The notes under the pieces: model-generated
What the model was told of the DNA's origin: nothing
Database searches by the model: none
Seen by the model: the letters and a program-made list of their open reading frames with translations, nothing else
Shown here: positions 1 to 7,815 of the stretch, piece after piece
Layout: each line of letters starts with the position of its first letter
Position numbering within the stretch: the stretch's first letter is position 1
Position numbers and translations under genes: made by a program
Assembly: GCA_021158895.1 (NCBI GenBank)
Contig: JAGGSW010000071.1
Location: 1-16,897 of the forward strand
Length of the DNA: 16,897 nt
DNA from: Candidatus Odinarchaeota archaeon
GTDB lineage: Archaea; Asgardarchaeota; Baldrarchaeia; Baldrarchaeales; DXJG01
Direction: 5' to 3'

Positions 1-131
1 ATAGAAAAGGATGTTCTCCTGGATTATACTAATTATAGGTAAAACAAAAACACAGAAGAATAGAATTATGTCAAAGAGTAAATTAAGCTTTTTCTATTTA
101 ATTATAGCTAGAACATTTCCTTTTCTTAGAA

Positions 132-485
132 CTATAAATCCTTTATTTTTTCAAGTTCATATTTTAGCTTTATTTCATATACTCCAGGCTGAGTTGAAAT
201 AATTAAGGGCGCTCCCTTAACAATTGCCTCGAAATTTAGCTCAAAAACCCCCCTTTCACTTTCCCTGATAGTCTCTATCCTATCAACATCGTTAACACAG
301 CAACTTAAATCTTTCTTTAAGTTAAGGGACCTAGGTACCCTAAATTTTAGAAGCAAGAATTCTGTATTTCCACAATTTGTACAATATTTCAAATTGATTT
401 GAGAAACCGTTGGGTATAACATACCACAATATAAACATTTATAGAATAATTTCACACTGTCCTCGTTTACTCGTTGTTGAGACAA
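132..485 (-). CDS. DUF2072 / COG3364-type archaeal zinc-ribbon protein
   Basis: Small zinc-ribbon protein of unknown biochemical role. Near the N-terminus it carries CLYCG and CTNCG, a four-cysteine zinc site. The C-terminal half has the pattern I recall for DUF2072: a 'DVDRIETIRESERGVFELN' segment and then a 'PGVYEIKL' strand. The open frame runs up to a GTG at 494, but a strong AGGTGA Shine-Dalgarno overlaps that GTG and sits five bases before the TTG at 485, so I choose the TTG (about 117 residues). It diverges from the Era-like GTPase gene and shares a TATA-containing gap with it. In archaea, DUF2072, an Era-like GTPase and DUF2073 are often near each other (from memory), which suggests a common, possibly RNA- or ribosome-related job. 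The family assignment is by pattern; the function is not known. Confidence 0.72.
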   Translation of the reverse strand: MSQQRVNEDSVKLFYKCLYCGMLYPTVSQINLKYCTNCGNTEFLLLKFRVPRSLNLKKDLSCCVNDVDRIETIRESERGVFELNFEAIVKGAPLIISTQPGVYEIKLKYELEKIKDL

Positions 486-528
486 TATTTTCACCTTTCA
501 CTAACTTATCGACTCAATTACATGATTG

Positions 529-541
529 TTTAAATATAAAC
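529..541. promoter_or_regulatory. Shared TATA box between divergent genes
   Basis: The stretch TTTAAATATAAAC reads as an archaeal TATA box in both directions. It lies about 45 bases from the start of the zinc-ribbon gene on the minus strand and about 60-80 bases from the GTPase start on the plus strand. A single bidirectional promoter is an inference from position and sequence. Confidence 0.5.
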
Positions 542-599
542 TAAGGTAATACATACAAGCTACTGAGGATTTACCCACCTTAAAAGAAAAGTTACAATA

Positions 600-1229
600 A
601 TGTTAGTAGGGGTTCAAAGGTTGAGTTGGCTTTTAAAAATATTCGGAAAGAAAAGAGAGAAAAAAATAACACTGGGTATATATGGAGCCCCAAATGTCGG
701 AAAGACAACCTTAGCAAATAGAATAGCAAAAGACTGTGGTGTCCAACCGCAAGGTGTGATTTCGGAAATTCCTCACGAAACAAGGGTTGTAGAGAAAATA
801 GAAAAACTACACTTAAACGTCAACGGTAAAGTACTTCAGATAACCATGTTGGATATGCCTGGTTTAGCGACAAAAATAGATTATCGAGATTTCTTAAAAT
901 ACGGTTTGACGGAAGAGGAAGCTATTCAAAGGGCCAAGGAAGCTACCAAGGGTGTAATTGAAGCTGTAAAATGGTTGAATAAAGTTGACGTAGCTATCGC
1001 TGTCGTAGACTCGACAAAGGTACCCTATGATCAAGTTAATATTATGCTGATCGGAACCTTAGAGGCAAAAGGTATACCGATAATTATTGCTGCCAACAAA
1101 ATAGATCTAGCGGAAGCCAGGCCGCATCTAGTAAAGGAAACTTTTCCAAATCATAGGGTAATTCCAATTTCAGCTTTAACAGGAAAAAACATTGAAAATC
1201 TTTATGAAGCCTTATCAAAGCTTGTGTAA
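600..1229 (+). CDS. Era-like GTP-binding protein
   Basis: Small TRAFAC-class GTPase of 209 residues. G1/P-loop GAPNVGKTT is at residues 29-37, G3 DMPG at 85-88, G4 NKID at 166-169 and G5 SAL at 191-193, all in the usual order and spacing, so the GTPase core is complete. A basic, hydrophobic N-terminal helix (LLKIFGKKREKK) precedes it. There is no C-terminal KH domain, so it is not bacterial Era itself but the short archaeal form. The start is uncertain: ATG 600 has no obvious Shine-Dalgarno, while an in-frame TTG at 621 has GGGGT seven bases upstream. The DUF2073 gene begins 10 bases after the stop, so the two are co-transcribed. The cellular role of this archaeal GTPase is not established. 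Confidence 0.85.
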   Translation: MLVGVQRLSWLLKIFGKKREKKITLGIYGAPNVGKTTLANRIAKDCGVQPQGVISEIPHETRVVEKIEKLHLNVNGKVLQITMLDMPGLATKIDYRDFLKYGLTEEEAIQRAKEATKGVIEAVKWLNKVDVAIAVVDSTKVPYDQVNIMLIGTLEAKGIPIIIAANKIDLAEARPHLVKETFPNHRVIPISALTGKNIENLYEALSKLV

Positions 1230-1239
1230 GGGGATAAAA

Positions 1240-1578
1240 ATGGAAATAGACTTTATCTCCAGAAATGCCACAAAGCATCTTAAAACAAAAGACAAAATCC
1301 AACTGATATTGAAGATGGTAAAAAGAGGTGTAATGATAGTATTAGAAGAAGGATTGTCACCAGAAGAACAAATAGAACTCTTAAAGGAAACTATGAAAGA
1401 AATAGATCCATTAAGATTCATTGGAATAGATATAATCTCCTTTAATGGTTCGTTTATGCAAAAAAGCATAGGAAAAATTACTTCACTTACGATAATAGCA
1501 CCAGGGGGGAAAGTTGAAATAATCAAAAATCACCAAACCAACTCTCTATACAACTTCTGTAAAGTTATAGTGTTTTAA
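1240..1578 (+). CDS. DUF2073 domain protein
   Basis: Protein of about 112 residues. The frame is open from 1192, but those codons overlap the GTPase gene. The ATG at 1240 is preceded by AAGGGG and gives the expected N-terminus, MEIDFISRNA. The segment 'ILKMVKRGVMIVLEEGLSPEEQ' followed by 'EIDPLRFIGIDI' and 'SLTIIAPGGKVEII' is the characteristic DUF2073 order as I remember it. It lies directly downstream of the Era-like GTPase, the family's usual neighbour, so it is probably a partner of that GTPase. No catalytic motif is visible and the function is unknown. The last 15 or so residues (NSLYNFCKVIVF) look less typical than the rest. Confidence 0.78.
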   Translation: MEIDFISRNATKHLKTKDKIQLILKMVKRGVMIVLEEGLSPEEQIELLKETMKEIDPLRFIGIDIISFNGSFMQKSIGKITSLTIIAPGGKVEIIKNHQTNSLYNFCKVIVF

Positions 1579-1623
1579 TTTACTAACCTTAAAAACAACA
1601 GGAACCTCACTGATAACTTTGCA

Positions 1624-2440
1624 TCATACATATTGACTCTGCTTTTGACTTTCAAAAAAGACTCTTTGATATGCTGATAGATCTGCGAAGCCATGTCCAC
1701 TCATGTTAAAGACTACGATTTTTTCTTCATTGTTTTTCTTGGCTTTTAGTGCTTCATCAATCGCATATGCAATGCTATACGCGTTTTCAGGTGCTGGCAA
1801 AAATTCCCCGATTTGATAACAAGTCTGTCTCTTTCAAAAACATGTCTCCACCGATAGGATACGCTACAGCATCTATGATACCCTTGTGCCTTAAAAGACT
1901 AATTATAGGTGCGGTAGCGTGATAACGTAATCCTTCCGCATAAACGGTAGGCACTTCCTTTTTATGTCCCAATGTATACATCTTTAACATAGGTGTTTTC
2001 TCTGCGTGGTCAACAAAGTTACAACGACATTCTTCAATAACCAAGCTTGACGCAACTTGGGGTCTGAGCTGCCATAAATTTTACATCTTTGCTGATTTGC
2101 CTCTCAATATCTCACCAATGAGAGACAGCACAAGCCTCAAAATTACTGCCTCCACCTAGACAGCTAATTATTACATCAGAGTACCCATCGATAGGTTCAA
2201 ACTGTTTCCTTCTTTCGAGACTAGTGATTACTTGATGAAGAGAAACGTGATTTAAAACACTTCCAAGACGATATACAGCGTTTTTTCACGTGTTAATGTG
2301 AACTCTAAACCTCCAGACACTGCAATACCTAAACTATCTGGATGATCTGGGTTTTTCCTAGTATTTCTCTGCCAGTTCTGGTAATGTAGGACTAGATATA
2401 CTTCAGCGCCATAAAGTTTCATAACTGTTGAAGTTATCAT
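1624..2440 (-). pseudogene. trpB2: Decayed tryptophan synthase beta chain 2 (trpB2) remnant
   Basis: Stitching minus-strand frames recovers the C-terminal two thirds of a TrpB2-type PLP enzyme, read from 2440 downwards: 'MKLYGAEVY', then in another frame 'SSPTLPELAEKY', then 'NPDHPDSLGIAVS', 'YRLGSVLNHVSLHQ', 'DVIISCLGGGSNFE' (the phosphate-binding glycine loop), 'TPMLKMYTLGH', 'GLRYH' and 'EEKIVVFNMSGHGFADL', ending in TGA at 1624. Damage includes frame changes near 2340-2400, at the T6 run 2281-2286, near 2035-2046 and at the A5 run 1799-1803, and an in-frame TGA at 2112-2114. Roughly the first 150 codons, including the PLP lysine region, are absent, and a T-rich terminator of ppsA lies where they should be. 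It cannot make an enzyme. It is a different paralog from the TrpAB-type TrpB. Confidence 0.88.
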
Positions 2441-2460
2441 ATTAGTAAAATGCTACTTAG

Positions 2461-2492
2461 AAAACAAAAACAAAGCTGCAAGAAAACAAAAA
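2461..2492 (-). terminator. T-rich terminator of ppsA
   Basis: On the minus strand, about 30 bases after the ppsA stop codon, there are several oligo-T tracts (TTTTTGTTTTC appears twice around a TTGCAGC). This is the form of an archaeal intrinsic terminator. No stem-loop is needed or obvious. Confidence 0.5.
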
Positions 2493-2522
2493 TGAGGTTT
2501 TGAGTAGTAAAGGAAAACTGGT

Positions 2523-4955
2523 TTATTCGTCTTCTGGTACGAATTTCCAAAATTCTACTTCGTCCATGAAGTTTTTGCCGACTCTTTTGCGATATTTGCC
2601 AGTTGCTTTCTCCATTAGAATACGTTGCTCGATCATGGCAACCATGCGTCGGGCTTCGATGACAGCATCTGGATTAACAGAGATACTTGTTGCACCCATA
2701 CGCACTAGGAACTCTAGGTAGTCTGGATAAACTGATGGAGCTTGACCGCATATACTTGTAGTCACTCCGTATTTCTTACAAATCTTGATAACATATGCTA
2801 AGGCTCGTAAAACTGCTAGGTTTCTCTCATCGTAAAGTTCTTGTACAGCGGCATCGTTTCTATCTATTCCCAGTATAAGCATTGTTAGGTCGTTTGTTCC
2901 GAAACTGACTCCTTGAATTCCAGCTTTACAGAATTCTTCTATGAGAAATACTGTGCTGGGTACCTCTACCATTATCCAGAGCTTGAAGTCTGGGTCTTTT
3001 TCTGGATCTAGCCCTTCTTCCTTAATGATTTTTTTTGCTTCCTCAAATTCTTCCAGTGTTCTTACGAAGGGTATCATAAGCCACACGTTTTTTAACCCAT
3101 ATTCATCTCTTACTTTTTTAATGGCGCGAAGTTCAAGCCTGAATATTTCTGGTTCCTTTATGTATCTGTAACAGCCTCTGTAGCCAATCATAGGATTTGG
3201 TCCGACATGTCCTGCTTCAAGCTCGTATTTTTTTCCGCCTTCAAGTTCTAAGAATTCATCCGGTTTAAAGTCTAGTGCCCTATATACCACTGGCTTTGGA
3301 TAGAAAGCTTGTGCCACTTGTCTGATTCCCTCGGCGAATTTATCGATCATTTCTTGTTCTCCGCCTTCTTCTATGAGCTTTCGTGGATGTTTTCCGATGG
3401 ATAACATGAGGTGTTCTGCTCTGAGTAAACCAACTCCGTCCGCTTGTGTTTCTTTTGCTACTTTTTCTGCTATCTCCGGGATGGAAATGTTTACGTATAT
3501 TTTTGTTGCTGTCACTGGCTGTGCTATCGCTACAGCTGCTGGTGCTGCTGCAGCTGCCTCAGCTTTTTCTACTTCTTCTTTTATAGCTCCCTTATATACT
3601 ATGCCATGTGTTCCGTCCACGGTCACTACTCCGACGTCTTTAAGCACTTGAGTTGCGTTTCCCGTCCCTACAATGCAAGGTACTCCTAGTTCTCGTGATA
3701 CTATAGCTGCGTGACACGTGTATCCTCCTTCATCTGTTACTATTGCTGATGCCTTTTTCATCGCTGGAACCCAGTCTGGTGTAGTCATTCTCGTTACCAA
3801 GACTGCGCCTTCTTCCATGGCTTCGACCGCTTCTTTCGCATCAAGGAATACTAATGCTTTTCCTATACCTATTCCCGGCGATACAGGTAATCCTTTTACT
3901 AACACTTGTCTTTCCGTTGTCATAGCTTCTTGTGTTTCGATCGATCTTTCAGGTACTTCTTTTAAAGACCATACTGTTTCTGGTCTTGCCTGTAAAATAA
4001 AGATTTTTCCGGTATGGCGGTCAATTGCCCATTCTATGTCCTGTGGGTGTTGGTAATGGTTTTCAATTTGTATTCCATATTTTGCTAACTCTATAATTTC
4101 CTCATCAGTTAATGCAGGTATTTTTCTTCTCTCGGGTGGTACTTCCGCATGTATTGTCTTTCCTGTTTTTGGATCCCTTATATATTCTATCTTTTTCTCT
4201 ACAATATGTTTCTCTAAAATTTTCAGAGTTTTTTTATCTACTATGTATGTGTCTGGTGTCACTGCGCCTGATACAACGGATTCGCCCAATCCCCAGTTTG
4301 CTTCTATCATTATTTTATCTCGGTCTCCTGTGGCTGGATGTAGAGTGAACATGACTCCTGCAGCCTTTGCATCCACCATTTGTTGTACGGCTACGCTAAT
4401 TAGGACCTGTTCATGGCGAAATCCTTTAGATTCTCGGTAGGATATTGCTCTTGGAGTGAATAGGGAGCTCCAGCATTTTTGTACTTTTTCTACTACTTCT
4501 TTCTCTCCTGATACGTTTAGATATGTCTCCTGTTGGCCTGCGAATGAGGCACCTGGCAGGTCCTCTGCTGTTGCACTGCTTCTCACTGCTACACTTACAT
4601 TTTCTTGACCTGTTCTTTCACATAGATCTCTGTAGGCATCAATTATTGCTTTTTGGATATATTCTGGCATCGATGTTTCTTCTATTAGTTTCCGTATTTT
4701 TTGTGATGCATTTTCCAGCTGTTCTAGGTCATTTATGTTTGTTTTTCGTAAAATATGGTAAATTTCATCTGCTATTCCTGTATCTTCCAGGAATTTTCTA
4801 TAGGCTGCGGCAGTTACAGCAAAACCTGGTGGTACCGGTACTTTTGCCTTAGACATGAGTTCTCCTAGGTTTGCATTTTTTCCTCCCACTATCTGGGTAT
4901 CTTCTTTTGTTAGTTCCTCAAACCACAGAATTAATGCTTCTTCCTTATTCTTCAA
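2523..4955 (-). CDS. ppsA: Phosphoenolpyruvate synthase
   Basis: Makes phosphoenolpyruvate from pyruvate, ATP and water (products PEP, AMP and Pi) in the cytoplasm, the entry to gluconeogenesis. At 810 residues it has the family length and all three domains. The N-terminal ATP-grasp domain spans about 1-335 (IVGGKNANLGEL near 22-33, AVRSSATAEDLPGASFAGQQ near 123-142, DIEWA at 306-310). The phosphohistidine swivel domain has TDEGGYTCHAAIVSREL with catalytic His415. The C-terminal PEP/pyruvate TIM barrel contains GVSFGTNDLT and the catalytic-cysteine loop ICGQAPS. An alanine/proline-rich linker at about 463-480 joins the swivel and barrel. The start is TTG, supported by GGAGG seven bases upstream; the next in-frame codons already match the family. 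It is a single gene with its own TATA box. In this context it takes pyruvate made from acetyl-CoA into sugars. Confidence 0.96.
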   Translation of the reverse strand: MKNKEEALILWFEELTKEDTQIVGGKNANLGELMSKAKVPVPPGFAVTAAAYRKFLEDTGIADEIYHILRKTNINDLEQLENASQKIRKLIEETSMPEYIQKAIIDAYRDLCERTGQENVSVAVRSSATAEDLPGASFAGQQETYLNVSGEKEVVEKVQKCWSSLFTPRAISYRESKGFRHEQVLISVAVQQMVDAKAAGVMFTLHPATGDRDKIMIEANWGLGESVVSGAVTPDTYIVDKKTLKILEKHIVEKKIEYIRDPKTGKTIHAEVPPERRKIPALTDEEIIELAKYGIQIENHYQHPQDIEWAIDRHTGKIFILQARPETVWSLKEVPERSIETQEAMTTERQVLVKGLPVSPGIGIGKALVFLDAKEAVEAMEEGAVLVTRMTTPDWVPAMKKASAIVTDEGGYTCHAAIVSRELGVPCIVGTGNATQVLKDVGVVTVDGTHGIVYKGAIKEEVEKAEAAAAAPAAVAIAQPVTATKIYVNISIPEIAEKVAKETQADGVGLLRAEHLMLSIGKHPRKLIEEGGEQEMIDKFAEGIRQVAQAFYPKPVVYRALDFKPDEFLELEGGKKYELEAGHVGPNPMIGYRGCYRYIKEPEIFRLELRAIKKVRDEYGLKNVWLMIPFVRTLEEFEEAKKIIKEEGLDPEKDPDFKLWIMVEVPSTVFLIEEFCKAGIQGVSFGTNDLTMLILGIDRNDAAVQELYDERNLAVLRALAYVIKICKKYGVTTSICGQAPSVYPDYLEFLVRMGATSISVNPDAVIEARRMVAMIEQRILMEKATGKYRKRVGKNFMDEVEFWKFVPEDE

Positions 4956-5011
4956 TTACATGCCTCCATTGAATTGGTGACCTTGAGTTCTTAATTGTTG
5001 AGTTTTTTTAC

Positions 5012-5023
5012 CTATTTAAATTC
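5012..5023 (-). promoter_or_regulatory. TATA box of ppsA
   Basis: The minus strand reads GAATTTAAATAG about 60 bases upstream of the ppsA TTG start, a good archaeal TATA match. Predicted transcription start is about 25 bases downstream of it, giving a leader of roughly 30 bases with the GGAGG site. Confidence 0.45.
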
Positions 5024-5186
5024 TTCTCTTTGCTTTTGACATTGTTCAGTCCTCTCATTTATAATGTCGGAGTAAAAGCTCGGAAAAATGTTAATCTTGT
5101 TAGTTTTGCCTTTATAACGATGTTAATAGAAAATGATGAAAGTAAAAGAAAAGTAAAAGATTTGGAGCAATTTATCGCGAAGTATT

Positions 5187-5525
5187 TCAGCATGTTAAGT
5201 GTAGTGCTGCCACTACTTTATGTTTTTTGTATAATTGGTTGTAAATTTTACAAGCCTCTTTTGTCTTTTCCACTATTAATTTTATGTTCCTTTTTTCAAT
5301 TTCTTCCTTGACTTGCTTGGGAACTTCCATAAAACCCGAATATCCGGTTCCTACTATAAGTATCTCCGGTTTATACTCAAGTACTTCCTTTATATCTTCT
5401 ATATGCAACTTATGTCCTTCTTTCCTCCACCAATTTGCACGTATTTTGTCAGGGTATATTATAAGATCTTTAGTATATTCTTTACCATCTATAACTATTC
5501 GCCCAAAACTGTAATGCTCTATCAT
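5187..5525 (-). CDS. Mth938 / NDUFAF3-like (DUF498) domain protein
   Basis: Protein of 112 residues with the whole Mth938-like fold signature as I recall it: an N-terminal 'FGRIVIDGKEYTKDLIIYPD' strand pair, 'WWRKEGHKL', the central 'EILIVGTGYSGFMEVP' glycine loop, a helix with 'EACKIYNQLYKKHKVVAALHLTC', and the typical ending HLTC. The archaeal founding member is M. thermautotrophicus MTH938. The mitochondrial relative NDUFAF3 is a complex I assembly factor, but the archaeal role is unknown. The ATG at 5525 follows GGAGAAAGGT closely. It lies alone between ppsA and the CitG-family gene with gaps over 200 bases on both sides, so it is probably its own transcription unit. Confidence 0.85.
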   Translation of the reverse strand: MIEHYSFGRIVIDGKEYTKDLIIYPDKIRANWWRKEGHKLHIEDIKEVLEYKPEILIVGTGYSGFMEVPKQVKEEIEKRNIKLIVEKTKEACKIYNQLYKKHKVVAALHLTC

Positions 5526-5807
5526 TTTACCTTTCTCCTTATAAGTGCGGTTTTATCTCTTAATATCCAATTTTACTATTTATAGCATTTTTAATTTATT
5601 TTTATTGTATTGTTAGTATAAAAACGAAAGTTAAATGCCTAGATATGTCAGTTATTCGTATTTTAGGGAGGCCATTACACAAAACTGTTATAAAAGTCCT
5701 TCGCAAATGTTTTAAACCTCTTTCTCAAGTGTTTAAAGCGCGTTGACCACAGTGTTGTAGTACAATCAGAACTCTACGTCAATTAAATGATGTTTAAAAA
5801 TCTATTA
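5526..5807. other. Intergenic region without a gene; carries a probable promoter for the Mth938-like gene
   Basis: This 282-base gap is AT-rich. CTATAAATAG on the minus strand (5575-5585) lies about 55 bases before the Mth938-family start and is a likely TATA box. Immediately after the CitG-family stop the minus strand has ATTTTTAAAC, a weak T-tract. I see no tRNA, no box C/D or H/ACA pattern and no coding frame with protein-like content. Confidence 0.4.
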
Positions 5808-6758
5808 TTATGGTCTAAGTCCGTTAAGTATTGCGACCATAAGGCTTGATGTTGTTAAATCCGCTGTTGTACCGGGGTTAAGCTTGTTGCTTTTATTTCT
5901 TAACATTCTATCAAACTCCCATAGAAGCTTTACCCCCCTTTTAGTTGTTAGCCCTCCCAACTCCAATATTTGTTTTGCCTTTTTAGAAATTTTTTGGGCT
6001 GTATTTAAGTCTGTTTTTCTAACAATCAATGTATCTGGAAACATAGATAAGATTTTTAGAAAAGTATGTACTATCGCTGTATTTACGTCACCTGTTTCTT
6101 TGTAAATTCTTTGCAAATACGGGTAACCAACTTCAAATGTTACGCTGTAGTTTGTGATCCATTCTCCTGCTATTTTATCGTAGCTAGATGCCTTTTCAAA
6201 AATTTCGTACAGCGATATTTTTTGCTCCGTGATTTGTTTTATGGAATTAGGATCCGTTACATCTAAGTAATCAGTTTTTCCCAATCCTCCTGGTTTAGCG
6301 ATCTTAATGGCTTCGTAAAGGTCTACAGCATCTATATGCGTTGTTGCAGTAGTAAATAGTCTAATATTCTCTCTAAGCCTCCTTATGTCTTTATATTTAA
6401 TAAGTGTATAGGATGAGGCTGCAGTTAGCGGAATTATGAGTATAAGAATTCCTAAATTTGTATTTCCTCCCCTTTGCCATTTCGCCGTTTCAATTACTCC
6501 TCCTTTTATTAAATTACCTATTCTAACTTGAGGAGGATTTACTTTAGTTAAAGCTACTTTTACTCCCATAAGAGCTGCCTTTCGTAAGTAAGGTAAAACT
6601 GCTACCGTTGAAGCTAAAAAATGTTCATATTTCGTGTCACTAAAGTCTGCTGTTCTATGTACGTTCCCTGGTTTTGGATAAGCACTAACTTCAAGAATCA
6701 TTGCAAGTTGTGCTGATTGCACTGTTCTGTTAATGATGTTTTCGATGTTTTTTAACAT
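5808..6758 (-). CDS. Triphosphoribosyl-dephospho-CoA synthase (CitG) family protein, likely cofactor biosynthesis
   Basis: Protein of 316 residues of the CitG/MdcB family (Pfam PF01874). Visible family signatures are EVSAYPKPGNVHR at 23-35, GGNTNLGI at 97-104, a hydrophobic segment after it, PGGLG...DV at 156-167 and NPGTTADLT near 294-302. True CitG moves a triphosphoribosyl group from ATP to dephospho-CoA to make the citrate-lyase prosthetic-group precursor, but no citrate lyase or malonate decarboxylase gene is here. Instead it follows the MptN-like gene with an 11-16 base gap, so a role in methanopterin biosynthesis is more likely (inference). An in-frame TTG at 6791 would overlap mptN; ATG 6758 has GGTG eight bases upstream and is preferred. 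The family call is firm; the substrate is not known. Confidence 0.82.
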   Translation of the reverse strand: MLKNIENIINRTVQSAQLAMILEVSAYPKPGNVHRTADFSDTKYEHFLASTVAVLPYLRKAALMGVKVALTKVNPPQVRIGNLIKGGVIETAKWQRGGNTNLGILILIIPLTAASSYTLIKYKDIRRLRENIRLFTTATTHIDAVDLYEAIKIAKPGGLGKTDYLDVTDPNSIKQITEQKISLYEIFEKASSYDKIAGEWITNYSVTFEVGYPYLQRIYKETGDVNTAIVHTFLKILSMFPDTLIVRKTDLNTAQKISKKAKQILELGGLTTKRGVKLLWEFDRMLRNKSNKLNPGTTADLTTSSLMVAILNGLRP

Positions 6759-6771
6759 TTTTGGGCACCGT

Positions 6772-7653
6772 TCATTTTTTGGCTTTTTCAATTACGTACT
6801 TTGCTATTGCTTCCGCTATATTTACCTTTGTTACGGTTTGTATTCCACGCCATCCAGGTTGACTATTTATTTCCACCACACGAAGACCATTTGGGCCTTC
6901 TAGTATATCTACCCCAGCTATTTCGCACCCAACAATTTTTGCGGCCTTTATAGCTATCTCTTCGGCTTCTTCCATTAGTTTTAAGGCTTTTGGTATTGCT
7001 CCTTGGGCCACATTTGTTTTCCAACTTTTTCCCTCTCTATACATGGATGCTATTACCTCTTCATTTACTACAAAGGCTCTAATATCTCTTGTACCGTGCG
7101 GTATAAATTCTTGAATGTAAAGAACATTATGTGTGAATTGTAGAGCTCTAAATATTCTCGTTGCTATTTCAGGGTCAGAAACCCTTGTTATTCCAACACC
7201 TCTTGAACCGAATAAGGGCTTTATTACTACATCTCCTCCTAATTCATGAAATGCTTTTAGTGCTTCTTTAGCGTTTTCCGTTACAACCGTTCTCGGTACC
7301 GGTATGTTATGCTCTTCTAAAATGGTTAGAGCATAAAATTTGTCTATGCATTTTTCTATTGCTGACGGATGATTTATTACTGGAAACCCTAATCGTGTAA
7401 GCCTATGTAAGATGTCCATTCTAAATATGCATTCGTCTAGCGACCCTCTTCCTATGGGGCGAATAACTACTGCTCCTAGTTCCTTAAGTACATCAATATC
7501 TTCGTGAAGAACCGCCGGTTTGATTCCTACTTTCGCAACAAGTCTTGAAAACCTAAGGCATACCGGTTCTGCCCCCAGTTTTTCGAAGGCCTTTATGAGG
7601 TTCATCGAGCACCATGCTTCCGGGTTCCTAGTTAGTATTCCGATCTTTACCAT
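6772..7653 (-). CDS. mptN: MptN-like ATP-grasp ligase (tetrahydromethanopterin:L-glutamate ligase)
   Basis: ATP-grasp enzyme of the RimK group, 293 residues. ATP-grasp motifs are VIKPLFGSRGVGI at 143-155, DIRAFV at 190-195 and VVEINSQPGWRG at 259-270. The N-terminal RPIGRGSLDE...FRMDILHR (65-84) is what I associate with the MptN/MJ0620 group rather than with CofF or LysX. MptN adds a glutamate to the alpha-hydroxyglutarate end of H4MPT, giving tetrahydrosarcinapterin in some archaea. The frame is open to a TTG at 7671, but GGGAGG lies between it and the ATG at 7653, so the ATG is the start. It lies next to H4MPT-dependent enzymes and is followed closely by the CitG-family gene. It could be another coenzyme amino-acid ligase, but the context favours H4MPT. 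Confidence 0.75.
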   Translation of the reverse strand: MVKIGILTRNPEAWCSMNLIKAFEKLGAEPVCLRFSRLVAKVGIKPAVLHEDIDVLKELGAVVIRPIGRGSLDECIFRMDILHRLTRLGFPVINHPSAIEKCIDKFYALTILEEHNIPVPRTVVTENAKEALKAFHELGGDVVIKPLFGSRGVGITRVSDPEIATRIFRALQFTHNVLYIQEFIPHGTRDIRAFVVNEEVIASMYREGKSWKTNVAQGAIPKALKLMEEAEEIAIKAAKIVGCEIAGVDILEGPNGLRVVEINSQPGWRGIQTVTKVNIAEAIAKYVIEKAKK

Positions 7654-7798
7654 GTTTTTGATGCCTCCCAAAGAATAGCATACTTTTACCGTTTATTTTG
7701 TTTCCTATTTTAACGGCACTTAACCCTTGTAAAAAGATTGGAGGTAGCCAAAAATGGAAACGTCAATAAGAATAAAATATGAATTATGCTCAAAACTA

Positions 7799-7811
7799 CA
7801 AATAAAAAGAG
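7799..7811 (-). terminator. T-rich terminator after mch
   Basis: Just past the mch stop codon the minus strand reads CCTCTTTTTATTT, an oligo-T tract of the archaeal type. About 145 bases separate mch from mptN, more than any gap inside the fwd-mch block, so transcription may be reduced or reset here. Confidence 0.35.
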
Positions 7812-7815
7812 GATT

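Noticed and set aside
11..202. 63-codon plus-strand frame at the window start
   Set aside because: It overlaps the zinc-ribbon gene antisense, shows no family resemblance and lacks a ribosome-binding site. Positions 1-131 hold no feature I can support.
1215..1526. Minus-strand frame opposite DUF2073
   Set aside because: It is the mirror of a gene with recognisable family motifs, and its own translation is low-complexity Ile/Ser-rich.
3373..4056. Several plus-strand frames inside ppsA
   Set aside because: All are antisense to highly conserved PpsA domains. Their Ala/Ser/Cys-rich content is explained by the reversed coding strand, including the Ala-rich linker.
5030..5311. 93-codon plus-strand frame upstream of ppsA, overlapping the Mth938-family gene
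   Set aside because: It has no Shine-Dalgarno, its second half is antisense to a well-supported gene, and the composition (Phe/Leu/Ile-rich) is that of an AT-rich shadow frame.
5526..5807. tRNA or small structured RNA in the gap before the Mth938-like gene
   Set aside because: No T-loop consensus, acceptor stem pairing or box C/D motif could be found by eye; the gap is AT-rich spacer.
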